Part shown: in pieces, positions 14,743 through 27,100 of the stretch
How positions within the stretch are numbered: position 1 is the first letter of the stretch
How the letters are laid out: each line of letters opens with the position of its first letter
Origin: Serinus canaria
Taxonomy: Eukaryota; Chordata; Aves; Passeriformes; Fringillidae
Length of the DNA: 64,000 bases
Assembly (NCBI RefSeq): GCF_022539315.1
Contig: NC_066317.1
Span: 51,440,435 to 51,504,434 of the forward strand
Direction: 5' to 3'
Notes under the pieces: model-generated
Databases searched by the model: none
Told to the model about the DNA's origin: nothing
The model's input: only the letters and a program-made list of their open reading frames with translations
Program-made: the position numbers and the translations under genes

Positions 14743-17700
14743 CTATGATTAAAATTTAGGCCCTTATATTGCAGGAAGAAAAGTAAAACATTCAGCATAT
14801 AGTCAGAGGAGTCATCTGAGTGAATTTTCTAAATTCACTCAAGTGTGACAGATCTTACCCAAGATCTGGGCTGAGGTTCAGAGGCTGAGCACATAGTGCC
14901 CTGTTAAGTAGATATTTCTAGTTTCCAGTGCAATTATTCCCTCCATATAAAAACTCACAACATTACTAGAAAATTCAACAAATATTTCTCTTTCAAGTAA
15001 ATCAGTTACTGTCCTTTAGTAAACTTGTACTGCAATTGGAATATAATTACATGCTCACTGAAAATAGCACTTTTCTAATCCAGCAGAATGATAGATATCC
15101 TCTCTCACTATCACACAAGGCACATGTTATGTCATTATCACCAATTTGGAATACATGGATGGAGATAAGGAAACTGATTAACTATTTCATTGCTCAAATT
15201 TTAAGACAATGTAACCTCACTTAGAGCAAGTGTGGCATGATGAGATCAGATGTATGTTAAAACCAGCAAGACTTTAAAAGTTGTGAATAGCAAGAGTGCA
15301 AAATAGGGGCTTAAAATATCACTGTGAAAATATTAGGAGCAGATGAACTAATGCTTTAGTTTTCTGTTGGCTTATTATCTGTATTTCCACTCTTGTCTTT
15401 CGCCTTTACAAAGACTGCAAACTACAGAAGTATTTTCTCTTGTAAAATATTGTGCTTTAAATAGGACTTGCAATCAACCAAGCAGATTTTCCTAAGCAAA
15501 TGGCCAGATTTCATACAAAGCAAAGTTTTGTATTATGAAGTTGATATGATAGTTTTAGGCCAAGCCTTTCTTGTAAATATGCCTACAAGAGGTAACACAC
15601 AGCTCCATGAACAAACACCATCACCTGTCTGGGGACCAACAAAGGTAGCTTGACATATGTATTCTTGCTGAACCATTAGTTTAAGCAAGAATGTATTCAA
15701 TACTAAAATCTTACTTTTTTTGAAGTGTCATAAAAGCCACATCATTTCCAAACCCTTTTAGAAAGACAATTTTACATTTGGATGTAATACATGATGAAAA
15801 CCTACTCTGTTAATTTGCAAATTATACTTATATACATGCTGATAACTTAAATGCAGGGGATTAACATCCAAGCTGATAAATTGGTTTTCTCTATCTATAT
15901 TTTATTCTAATAGGAAGGATTTTCTGAATATTACAACACCTGACACAGTTTACTGCAGTTAATACTAGCTAAATTTGATTGACTTTAGAGGCATTACCTG
16001 TTGTTTCACCTGAGATAAACATCAACCTGAGAGGTCTGACAATGAATGAAAATTCAGTTAATTGCTTATATGTAATCAGGTGTCTGCACAGGCAGATTCT
16101 GTTCTATTAATTGGCACGTGTATGGCACACACATTTTAAAATTGTGATGAATTTTCATGGGAAAAATAATTTTCAGCCCTGCCAAAGAGCACCACATGCA
16201 CAGTGTGCCTAATTTTATTAGAAATATTGTTCCTTTAAGTAAGCCAAATGATTTAGTGATTGTTTTTTTGTTTGTCCTTGAGCTGCAGCTACAGAAGAGA
16301 CTCACAGAAGACACCCAGGTCTTGTGTCATACCCCCTGTGTGTGCAGCCCTGTGCAGACAGCTCAGGAACTTTCAGCTACCTAAGCTGACATCAGGATGC
16401 TCACCCTTAGAGAGCTGCACCAGAATGCCATGACTGTCTCCATGACTTCCTTTGGTTCATTTTCTGGCACAACACTGAACTCAGAAACATAATTCTAGCC
16501 TAGATTGTATCCCTTTAAATGCATTGTCCTGATGTAGGGTCTTTTTTTACTCAAGGATAACTCTCTATGTTAAAGTAATTCTGACTCTCAAGACTTGGCA
16601 TCCAAAGGAAGGAGGGGCTACTTCTCATACTTTACACTGCTCCAGGGCTGAAGAGACCTTGACATTTATACATGGATAGACAGAATAAATTACAGCACCC
16701 CCTCCTATTTCTCTTTGAGAAGCTCTACAATAGACAAAACATTTGACACAAAACACACAATACATTTTCTGGCCACACCACCAGTCAAGAATCTAATTTG
16801 AATGGAGTTCATGGCAGAGTCTTCACAATAATCACATGATCATTCAAAATTCAGGAATTTTTATGCCGTCAGGTGGCAATTTTTTTTACTTACAAGGTGG
16901 TACCATAAAGGAATTTCTTTAGACATGACTGCAAGGTAATATCTGAATCTTTGGCAGGTGGAATCAGTATTTCTGTATTCTGCTTCCATATATGAGCAAT
17001 TTTCAGCATCAGCTAATACCAACTTTCTGTACCCAGCCTTAAAAAAACAGCTTTACATTATCCATAATTATCTGTAGATAATCAAAGATCTTATATCAAA
17101 CACTGATAAATACCAATTTTATTGCTTCCTAATACTTCAAGAATGCTACTTGCAAGTAGCATTCATTTCATTCAGTTACAAACTCAGATATTAGAACATT
17201 AAATGTGTAGCAAAATCTCTTTTGACAGAAAAATGTTTGCCTTTAAAAAATATACTCACTCTTATCAGTAGTTAATAAGGTAAATTAGGTTTTAAAAGAC
17301 AAAGATAATGGATTTCTTCAACTTCTTACATTTGTGCCATTTATGATCCACTCTGAGTAAAACTGATCTTTTGGGGCTATGCTGCACCATTTTACAAACT
17401 AATGATTTCAAAAGAGCTTTTTGCCTAAATGAGAGGAATTTTTTTTTTTACTGGTATAAACAATAAAAAAGTTACATCACTTTTACCTACCTTACAGTTT
17501 TAAATGGGGCCAGAGCATTGTTTTTGTTCAAACTTCTAAACCCAAAATTTACTCTAAAGTTTTTCTATATTCTCCTTTCACAAAAAGTAATAATAAATGG
17601 TTCCTCAACACTGCTTGTATGTGCCATATATACAGCTAATCCCTTGGGTTTTTAATACCTCCAAAAGTTGTTCTTAATTTTAATTTTAGATCTCCTGTCA

Positions 17701-19239
17701 GTGAAAATGGCCACATAAGGGTGAGCAAATGACTCATGCTAAGGACATCTCCACAGAGTTGGACAACATCAGTGTGTATCACTGACACAATTCAAGAAGT
17801 TGACTAACTCATACTTCAGTATAATCACATTTTGAGATTTTGATTTGTGTTCATGGCCTTCTCTCAGTTAAATATTTTTAGAGGAAATTGCATTAAAATA
17901 AGAAATTAAAAAGTTTAAAATCTCCTATGGATTATTCTGGTCTTATTCCATTCTGATTCTGGTCACCCATTGCAGAAGCCCAGCTAATCTAAGTTACTCC
18001 AGCATTACTATGATATTTTGTCATCCATAACACCAAAATACAAGTGACCTTGAGAACTCTGTTTCCTGAAATATATGGAAAACACTAAATTAGTCCTAGC
18101 TTGAAATATACCTTTATGCACGTCACGATTTTATTTTACAAACTTAATAAAAAATTAAAATAATGCAAATTTATAGACAAAAAATAACAATTTAAAAGAT
18201 TTTTTTGATCCTTGATTGTAGCTGTTGGTCTATTTTTGTCATTTCAATTATTGATTTAAAAGAATGTATAGTACATACTGCAAAATTCTAAAATCTGATA
18301 ACAGAAAACAAATTTACTCTTCCAGGAAAGTAAAATCAGGGAAGAAAAATAGAAAAATACCATATTCTCAGCACATGCTGAAATAAAACCACCTAAAAAG
18401 GCAATTTTTTTTTTAAATGGAGATGTGTAGAACATAAATTACATAGAACATATTTTGTGTAATATGGCCTAAAACTGAAAAAAGTATATTTTGCAGCTTT
18501 AAAAATTTCTAAATGTCTGTTAGAAGCAGACTTGCTTAAAAAGTCTTCCTGTTAAGTACTGTACTGGAGTGCTCATATTCTTCTATCAATATTCCCTATA
18601 TATATAGTCAAAATTATGTTAATCTTGTTAAGATTAGTAATTAAATACTAAAATGTTTTGCAATTATAGTGAAGAGTTCAGAGTGCTTGTCAAGGATTTA
18701 GTTGACTTATAATGCTAACTACTTCTGAAGTTTGTTGATTTTCTTTTATATTTTAATGCAAAACCAAAATGATTAGTTTTATATGTCAAAGTAGCCTATC
18801 ACATCACTAAGTACATAAACCTTCTTAAACTTTTGAAAGCAAATACTTAATGAAAGTGAGTCTGAAGCTGCAGTGATGAAACAAAGCTGTATTGATGGTT
18901 AAGCTAGCAACTATCCCAAATACTAGAAAACCAGATAACTAAACAAAAACTTAAAGAGTGACAGCAATAGTAAAGCTGCTAACCATGGTTATAACCAAGT
19001 TCTCTATGTATAATGCCAGAGAGCTGTCTGAGTTGATAAATCAGATTCTATCCTTTCAAAGATGTTTCTTGCTACCCCTTGCCTATAATAGTACAGTTCT
19101 TTACTTATTCAAAGCATGTATCTTCCTTTACTCAGATCCTGTCCCTTTTGGCTCTGTACATCTCCTGGGAGTGCAGAATGATTCAGTGGTAACTTAGTCA
19201 TTTGTGCACTGTACAAGATGATTTTACTGGAGAGGAAAA
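14743..19239. other. AT-rich non-coding DNA of PCDH7 intron 1
   Basis: No gene is supported. The segment contains the 24-bp perfect palindrome at 17141-17164. Small open frames at 15036-15653 and 16066-16384 are below 85 codons and resemble no family I know. Confidence 0.55.
17141..17164. repeat. 24-bp perfect palindrome
   Basis: The sequence at 17141-17164 equals its own reverse complement over all 24 bases, with 12-bp arms (GAATGCTACTTG) and no spacer. The bases just outside (A at 17140 and A at 17165) do not pair, so the palindrome has sharp ends. Confidence 0.8.
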
Positions 19240-19345
19240 AAATAAAAGCTGCACTTATCAGCGGAACACTTTCTGTTAAATAAAGATAATTAATGCATCA
19301 ATGATACATCCATTTCATGTTTAATTAGCCCCTCTCTCTTCATAA
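19240..19345. promoter_or_regulatory. Candidate homeodomain-rich non-coding element
   Basis: Within about 100 bp there are several TAAT/ATTA cores: 'gataattaatgcatcaatgatac' near 19285-19307 and 'tttaattagcccc' near 19320-19332. A 'tgcat'-type word and a TTATCAG/GATA-like word lie close by. Such clusters are typical of conserved developmental enhancers in introns of neural adhesion genes. Conservation cannot be tested here, so this is a weak inference. Confidence 0.2.
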
Positions 19346-22300
19346 TTTGCTACTGAAGGTGAAATGTGGGTCACTTTTATAAACTAATTGTAAAATATTT
19401 AACGTAATGCAAAATGAGAGCAGAAAATTGAAAATACTTCTGTATGCTTTTCACTAAACAGTATGAAAGTTCAATGTATGAAAAAAGTCACCAATGTAAA
19501 TGTTTCTACTCAATAACAATGTTCTCCTTTTATTCTTTTTGACATGGCAGTTAGTGCCACAATGACATTGTTATTTTTATGATTATTATACTGTAGTGTA
19601 TTTGCTTAGCTTAAAGTTGTGAAAAAAATTATTCTTCAGAGGTGTTTGGGAATATAAAAAATAGCCTTTGAGATAAGCCTCTCTGTGTATGTGTGTGTCT
19701 GCACATACACAAGAGGAAAGAGGATACCTTCCTGTATGGTTAAACTGATTGCCTCCTCAGTGGATGAATTTGGGGTCCTATTAGGGCTGCTGGGTATATG
19801 TACATGTTTATGGGGAAATTGATCCATTTAGTTTATAGGCTGACATACATGATAACCAACTAGTCAAATTGCCTTTGCAATATTGCAGCAGACTGATTAA
19901 TGTTTGAAATTTTATTAAATAAATTACCTGCCTACTGAACAAGGATTTTTTTTCAGAAATTAATTTCTATGTATTTCACTTTCAGGAAAGTAAGACTTTA
20001 CCGCAAATGCATATAATTTTGATTAGAGTGTGAGCACACTGGTCTGAGAAACATTTTTCTTCATGAAACAGTACATTTTCAATGAGAAAAGGCATTGGGA
20101 TTTTTCATAAAGAATTACAGAATTAGCTAAGAAGCCAATATCTGAAGTACAGAAATAATTCTGTGCAGGAATTCCTTTCCTGTTTCTCTAAGTTCCACTT
20201 ATAGTGACCAATATCTCTTAAAGAAATAACAAGCAAAAAACCCTCAGCATTGTAACTGAAGTGTTTTAAAGAGCCAATAATCATTTCTGAGTAAAGCAAA
20301 TAAAAAAGAAACCAAGACAAGATGATGGCCAAGAAATATAAACATATAAAGAATGTTTAAAAGGCTTGTTCTTCAAAGAGTGGTTGGTAACATGTGGATT
20401 CATGATTAAAATTTTCACTGAAATAAAACTGCTTATACTATTTTGCACTGTGAGACAAAGAGGTGAAGTATACTTTACAAAAATATATCTGTAACTAAAT
20501 GATAAAATAAACAAGTATTTACAATTAAAATTCATTATGAGATCTAAGATTAAGTATGTAGCTCTGCAAGCTGTTAAGTGATTCCCCTTTGGCACTGAGC
20601 TTTCATTATCTTTGGCTGTCTTTGCTGGAAATCCCAGTACCCAGGCTCCTCACAGGCAATGTGCAGCACGTGGAGGTTTCAAATTCTAAATCCGTGATCC
20701 AGAAAAACACTTACTTAAACTCATCCCCATTCAGTAAAACACTTCTGTACAGCTTTAACTTTTGGCAAGTGATTAAGACCTGTGGAATGCTAAGTGTTTT
20801 AAACATTTGTAGTGCTTTACTAAAAGAGAGAGAATTGATAAGTGAGAGGCTAAAAAAATATTTCAGAGTAAGACCATGCTAAGTAAGACAAGGATAAGAG
20901 TTAAACTTGTTAGAGATCTCCTAAAAATAGTGACTGTGAAATGTCAAACGTCTACTGAATACAAATTTTGTTTTAAACTTTATATAAAAGACATGATGTC
21001 AGGAGGAGGAGAGCTACAAATTGTTTGCAGTTTTCTCCAATTTTCTCTTATACAGTCTTGTATCAAACATGATGTATTTTGAAACTCATATAAGAATTCA
21101 ATTCAACACCTTAGAAATTAAGTATCATATCATGGTAATGAAAACAACCTGTGTTCCCTGGGGTACACCAGTAGGTCATGTAAGTAGAGACTTTATTTCC
21201 TGACTGCTGTATTGTAGTTATAGGAAAGTATCAGTTACCAATTCTAATTACACTAATGGTTAATTAGCATCACTCTCATCTCCAGTAACTTAGAGTGGGT
21301 ATGTTCTGCTGTGTCCACTTATTTGTTCTAAAATTTTATACGCTGTCTAATGTCTCCTTAGAACAAAGGGAACTGACAATGAGTAAATAAAGGCACTCTT
21401 AGAGATTTCAAGTAGTCTCCCTACCACAGTCATACCATTATGCTACTGGTTCTGTTCCACAAATGCAGCAGATCTATGAAACAATCTGACATACACCCCA
21501 TCAGAACCCTTTATCTGCATCTGCTTCACATTTCTCTCTAAACAATTGCGCTGAACAAGAGCTTCACGTGGTTTGGGTGTTAAAAATCCCCAGGTGTTTT
21601 TCCTGCTAAACTGAGAAATACTGCACTGCCAATGTTTGAGATGTGAAAAGTGTACATTTTGTTTATTGTTTATGCAAGTAAGCCTTAATTTCCTCAGTAC
21701 TATGTAAAATGAGCAAAAGTATACAAATGTCACTGAGCAACAAGCTGGCAAGTACATATAGGAAATTGGAAACAGAGGGTTTGTGACTGATAGACTCTCC
21801 CATAAAGTCTGTTGTTTAACACTACCTTTACTGTTTTCTTGGACAATTTCCAATTTCTGTGCATGCTTTACAAGTGTGAAAATACTCTCTACATATTTAA
21901 AAATAAATAGATAAGAGATTAGAATACTGGCTATAAACTACTTGAATAAGTGAACATTCACGACAAGCTAAATATTTAACTCAAGAGAACTATCAACACT
22001 GAGAAACTGGTTTGCAGCAAACAACTTATGTAATGGAGCAATTCAAGGTGCACTACTTTGTAAAAGTGCAATTAAGCCATTTTCTTATACTAACTTTTCT
22101 CATATATTTTATATCAAAAGAAATTCTTGGAATATATTGAGCAATTCAAAATATATTACTGTATTATAATCTTAAACAAGTTTGAGGTTTTTTATCAAGT
22201 AAACCAGAAATTTGTAATGTGTATTCCTTTACCTTTCCTACTCTTAGAATGCAAATCATTCTTTTAAACTGAAATTAAACTACACTTTAACAGATTATAA

Positions 22301-23450
22301 ACCATATGTTTAGATGAATTGCAGTGTCAAGAAAGAAGTGATATCTGATTAGCATATATTCCACTGCTGTTTTTATTCCAGTGTTTGCTAAAATGGCATC
22401 ATCTACTCTGTGCTTAATAAGCCTTAGGAGATGAAAGATAAAGAACTTAGTAATTTGTATTTTATACAGGCTATTCTCAAACTGAAATTGTGATGTACTC
22501 TCTAGGACAGCACTAATGAAATGTGTCACACAGAAACTACTGTGTCAAACGTTCTATAAGTCTGTATCACTTGCATAGCCACATATACAAAAGCCATGGT
22601 GGATATTACAATCACACTGTTTTGGTTACCTGAAAGACTGGAGGGGATGGTTTACACAATGAGTTTTATGCTACTATAATTTAAGTATTTCTGAGAAGAA
22701 TGCAAATTCTGGCAACACTCGTAAAACCTCAGTTTTAGTAAACTAGCAAACATTTCAAAGAATAAAAAAGTGTCATCCTGTACCATTTTTGCATGTTAAT
22801 AAGTGAAAAAAAAAAGCAAAAAATAGTCAGAATTTCCCTGTTCCAGACTTGGATGTGTAGTTACATGAATCAGCATTCATTTGCCTCTAGCTTCCTGTGT
22901 ACCATGCATTGTAGCTGAGAAAACGTTCAAGATGTTATCTTACACGTACTGTCACCCAAAAAGTACTCCCCCAAAAAAGAGAGATCTCTGTTCAGGGTAC
23001 ATAAGCGTCTTATAAAACAAACGGAAGCCTTCACTTAGAAACTTGATTCCCCTCTGTACCATCTCTATCTTATTTCAAGGACTGTAAAGACTGCCCCTAC
23101 CATCACCAGTTTTAGGCTATCGGAGCTTCACTGAACCGAGCCCTGGCAATACAGTCGAGACCAGAAGCAGCCACTCGTGGCACCCCTGAAGGCACATTTC
23201 GCTCCGAGAGGTCTCACGACTACAAACAGAGTTATGCAGCAGCTGGGCGAGCAAATTAGGGCCTCTCAGCGTGAATGAAATTTCATGAGACAGGCAAGAG
23301 GGGCATTTAAAAAAAAAAAAAAAAAAGCAATGAGAACATAGCATACTGAGGTGAGATTCTAAACTAACGCTTATGTGTATTCAGAGCAACTGCTGCAATG
23401 AGTGCAAATCTCTGTGTCGTAAATTAGAGCACAGATAGGCTGTGTAGATT
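19346..23450. other. AT-rich non-coding DNA of PCDH7 intron 1
   Basis: No supported gene. An A18 run lies at 23309-23326. Minus-strand open frames of 80-136 codons (for example 21443-21853) lack domains and recognisable motifs. GC content starts to rise near 23100 on approach to the coding exon. Confidence 0.55.
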
Positions 23451-24188
23451 ATTTAAACCTTTTGGTCCTGATGAAAGGCCCGGTAATTACAGCCATTAAC
23501 GCTTCAGCGATGCGGCTGCAAATCCACTCTCACCCACAGCTTTAGGAAGCGTCAGGCCGGCAGCAACCCCCTTTCCCCGAAACAACTGGCTGCCGAGGCG
23601 AAACTTTCCTCCTCAGCCGGAGCTGACACATCCCTAAGGCTGGGAAAGCATCTCGGTGGGGGAAGCGCCGGGACAGGCTGATGGAGGCGGGGCCGGGGGA
23701 CGGGAGGGGGATGGCGGCTCCGCCTGGTGGGGGGTCCTGATCTCCCCTCGATCCCCCCAAAACCGCCGGGTTTGGCCTCTGGGCTCGCGGCTGATAAAGG
23801 CATCTCATTCTGCCTTACAGTTCGCTGTCGGGACTGGCGACAGACGCCCCCGGCCTCCGCGGCCGGCGCACGCTGCGCCTGCGGCGGGGCAGCGCCGGCT
23901 GCACGGACGGGCTGGTTGGCTGCCGGATCTGATAAACGGAGGCAATGATAAAAATTATAGCAATAGCAATAAAGATGTCTGACCGTCCTTCCTTCGTGCT
24001 GTGTGTTGGTGTGAGCACCTGACTGCCTGCCTGCAGGGAGGGGGGCGGGGGCAGCAGACTGAACGGGTCACTGAACCTTGGCGGGGTGTGTGCCTGTGCC
24101 AGTGCGGGAGGCGGGGGGGCGGGCATCCCTCGCCCGCTCTGTGTGCGTGTGCCTGCGTGTTGGGGCCCGCGGGGCGCAGCGCTCTTAC
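23451..24188 (-). other. PCDH7: GC/CpG-rich 5' start of PCDH7 intron 1
   Basis: This segment directly follows the donor site of the coding exon on the minus strand. It is GC- and CpG-rich, especially 23640-23930, and continues the CpG island of the exon. If the donor were not used, the PCDH7 frame would stay open for 77 more codons to a stop at 23955-23957. That tail is rich in Pro, Arg, His and Gln and has no recognisable motif, so I treat it as intron. Confidence 0.7.
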
Positions 24189-24191
24189 CTG
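24183..24191 (-). other. PCDH7: 5' splice site ending the PCDH7 first coding exon
   Basis: Read on the minus strand the site is CAG|GTAAGA, a near-perfect U1 consensus. The last exon base is 24189 and the intron starts at 24188. The exon ends after a complete codon (Gln 1057, phase 0). This fits the position where mammalian PCDH7 isoforms splice to alternative C-terminal exons, just after the SKYSKQ segment. Confidence 0.9.
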
Positions 24192-27100
24192 CTTGCTGTA
24201 CTTGCTGCTGGCCTGGCAGCTGTACTCGGAGCAATGGTCCGAGCCGATGGAGATGTTGTCGCCAGCGCCCACGAAGGTGTTTGCTGGGGGCAGGTCCTGC
24301 ACGGCCTGGTGCTTTTTGCCAGCAGTGGGGGACTGTGGGTGCAGCTGGACCGTGGGCAGCGGTGAGCTCGACTTGTAGTGCCTGGCCAGGTCGGGGCTGC
24401 CTGGGCCACCATTGACCGAGCGATATCGGCCCATGCCAGGGCTGTCCGAGAGCTTCTCGTTCACGCTGTCGTAGCGCTGCCCATTGGGCTTGGAAGCCTC
24501 AACAGTAACAATGCTGCTGTAGAGGGGCTGCTTGCTCTTCTTGCCTTTCTTGTCCTTCTTGGGCTTCTTGGCCTTGTCATGCTGCTGGGGGGTGAAGAAA
24601 TCCTCATGGTCCTTCTTTCCGGCCTCGTAGCCATGCTTGCCCTTGGATCGGCAGTAGCGGGCCATGACCACCACGAGGATAAGAAGGATGACGGTCATGA
24701 TGCCAGCCACCACACCAATGACTATGCTAAGCCGCTGCTTGCTCAGCTCATAGCTGGGATCACCAGCAATGTCCTGGGCCAGTGGGGTGTGAAGGCTGCG
24801 AGCGACCTGGCTCTCCACCACAGTGGCATTGGACAGGCTCTCATTGACAAAGACATGGAGCAGGGCAGTGGTGGACTGGGGGGGCTGCCCACTGTCATTC
24901 ACCTGCACAACCAGGCGGTGCAGGCCATAGTGCTTGGGGGCCAACTTGCCCACCAGTGACACCACACCACTGGCCGGGTCTATGTCAAAGAGTTTGAAGG
25001 GATTGCCCCCAACAATGCTGTAGTTGAGGTCAGCGTTGAGACCTGTGTCAGCATCAGTGGCGACCACTGTGGCCACCACGGTGCGCATGTTGCTGGAGGG
25101 TGGCAGCACAGTGTAGGAGCTGTTGCTGGGGAAGGTGACAGTGGGTGCATTGTCGTTCTCATCCATCACAAAGAGAGACACGGTGGCTGTGGCAGACCGT
25201 GGTGGCTCACCCCCGTCCACTGCCTTCACCTTAAATGTGTAGCTGGTCTGCTGCTCACGGTCAAAAGAGACAGTAGAGAAAATGGTTCCGGTGTCATTCT
25301 CGATAGAGAAGATGCCAGCTGCCTGTTCATGGTCTCCAGGCTGAATGGAGAGGCTGAGCTCGGCGTTGCGGCCCTTGTCAAAGTCCATCACAGTCACCAT
25401 GCCCACGGGGCTGTTGGGCTGCAGGTTTTCTTTCACATAGAAGGTGAACACATCCTGCATGAAGCGTGGCTCATTGTCGTTGCGGTCTGACACTCGCACC
25501 ACCACTGTGGTGGAGCCCTGCAGCGATGGCACCCCCTTGTCCCGGGCTGTCACCTGAAATTCATAGGTGTCCCGTTGCTCACGGTCCAGCACTGCCTGCA
25601 CTGACACATCCCCAGAGTCAGGGTCAATGCTGAAGATGTTGCCCGGTGCCTCTGAGGAGAGGGGTGAGGCCTCCAAGGAATAGGTGATCTCAGCATTCTT
25701 GCCACTGTCCGCATCTGTGGCAACCACTGTGGCCACCCTCTCACCAGGCAAGTTGTTCTCTGGAAAGGAGACCTCCAGCACAGCCTGGCTGAACATGGGA
25801 GGGTTGTCATTAGTGTCCCCGACCCGCACCAGCAAAGAGTTGTTGCTGGACAAGCTGGGGCTGCCTGAGTCCACAGCCACAATCACCACGTTGTAGTCAC
25901 GGACAGCTTCATAATCCAGAGGGGCCGAGGTGTGGAGGAAATACTTGCGCTTATTCTGTGGCTCCCCTTCACCCTCACTGGCCGGTTTGAGCTGGAAGGG
26001 CACATCACCCACCACAGTGCAGGTCACCACACCATTTTCACCTTGGTCCCTGTCTGACACCTGCACCAAGGCAATGGGGGTGTCCACCAGCACATCCTCG
26101 GCCACGCTTGCCACCCCATCCCGTAGCGGGATGCGCCCGATTTTCCGGATGTCGATTGTGGGCACGTTGTCATTTTCATCCCGGATGTTCAGCACGACAG
26201 TGGCCTTGTCTGTCTTGGGGGGCTGGCCCCGGTCTCGGGCCATGACAGTGAAACGAAGCTGGTTCACCTCCTCCCGGTCGATGCGGTGCAAGACGCTGAG
26301 CCAGCCCGAGGTCTCGTCCAGCCGCAGTAGGCGCCTGACGGACTCAGTGGCCGCCCCGAAGACATATTCGATCTGCCCGTTCACTCCCACGTCCAGGTCG
26401 GTGGCACGCAGCTGCAGGATCGGGGTCCCAGGGCTGCTGTTCTCCGCCAGGTCCGCCTCATAGACGCTCTTCTCGAAGCGGGGGCTGTTGTCGTTCACGT
26501 CGGTGATCAGCACCCTCAGGATGGCCTGCGAGGACCGTGCCGGGTCGCCGCCGTCCCGCACGCGGAGGCTGAGCTCGTAGGAGTCCCGCTGCTCCCGGTC
26601 CAGCGCCCCCTTGACGATCAGCTGCGGCTGCTTCTCCCCGTCCAGGGTGTCGGCCACCTGCAGCTCGAAGACGCTGCTGCGGGCTGCCGCCTCCGCCTCC
26701 TGCCGCCGCTTGCTGCCGCCGGGGAAGGGGGCGCTCTCTGGGGCCGCCGCGGCCGACCCGCCCCCGCCGCCGCGCCGGCCGCCGTCCCCGCCGGGCTCCT
26801 GCAGCAGCTCGTAGCGCTCGATGCCGTTGCGGCCGAAGTCCCTGTCGGTGGCGGTGGGGAGCAGGTAGAGGGTCCCCACGGGCCGGTTCTCCTCCACGGT
26901 GAGCGTGAGGACGGGGGAAGGGAAGGTGGGGGTGTTGTCGTTGATGTCCAGGATGATGACCCGGCCCTCGAAGAGGTCCACCCAGCTCTGCGAGGGGCCG
27001 ATGACCGACACCTCGAAGTCCAAGAAGCACTCGTTCTCGTCGAAGATCATCTGGCACTGCGGCAGCTTTTCGCGGTCGATGCGCCGCTCTGTGGTGCTCA

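Noticed and set aside
21443..21853. 136-codon minus-strand open frame in PCDH7 intron 1
   Set aside because: No domain recognised and no splice-site context matching PCDH7 tails.
24378..24959. 193-codon plus-strand open frame inside the PCDH7 exon
   Set aside because: It is antisense to a strongly supported coding exon in GC-rich DNA; its composition (Leu/Gly/Ala/Val-rich) is what antisense reading of cadherin codons gives.
25930..27057. Other long frames overlapping the PCDH7 exon on both strands (for example 25930-26463 plus, 26458-27057 minus)
   Set aside because: They are shadows of the PCDH7 reading frame with no domain of their own.
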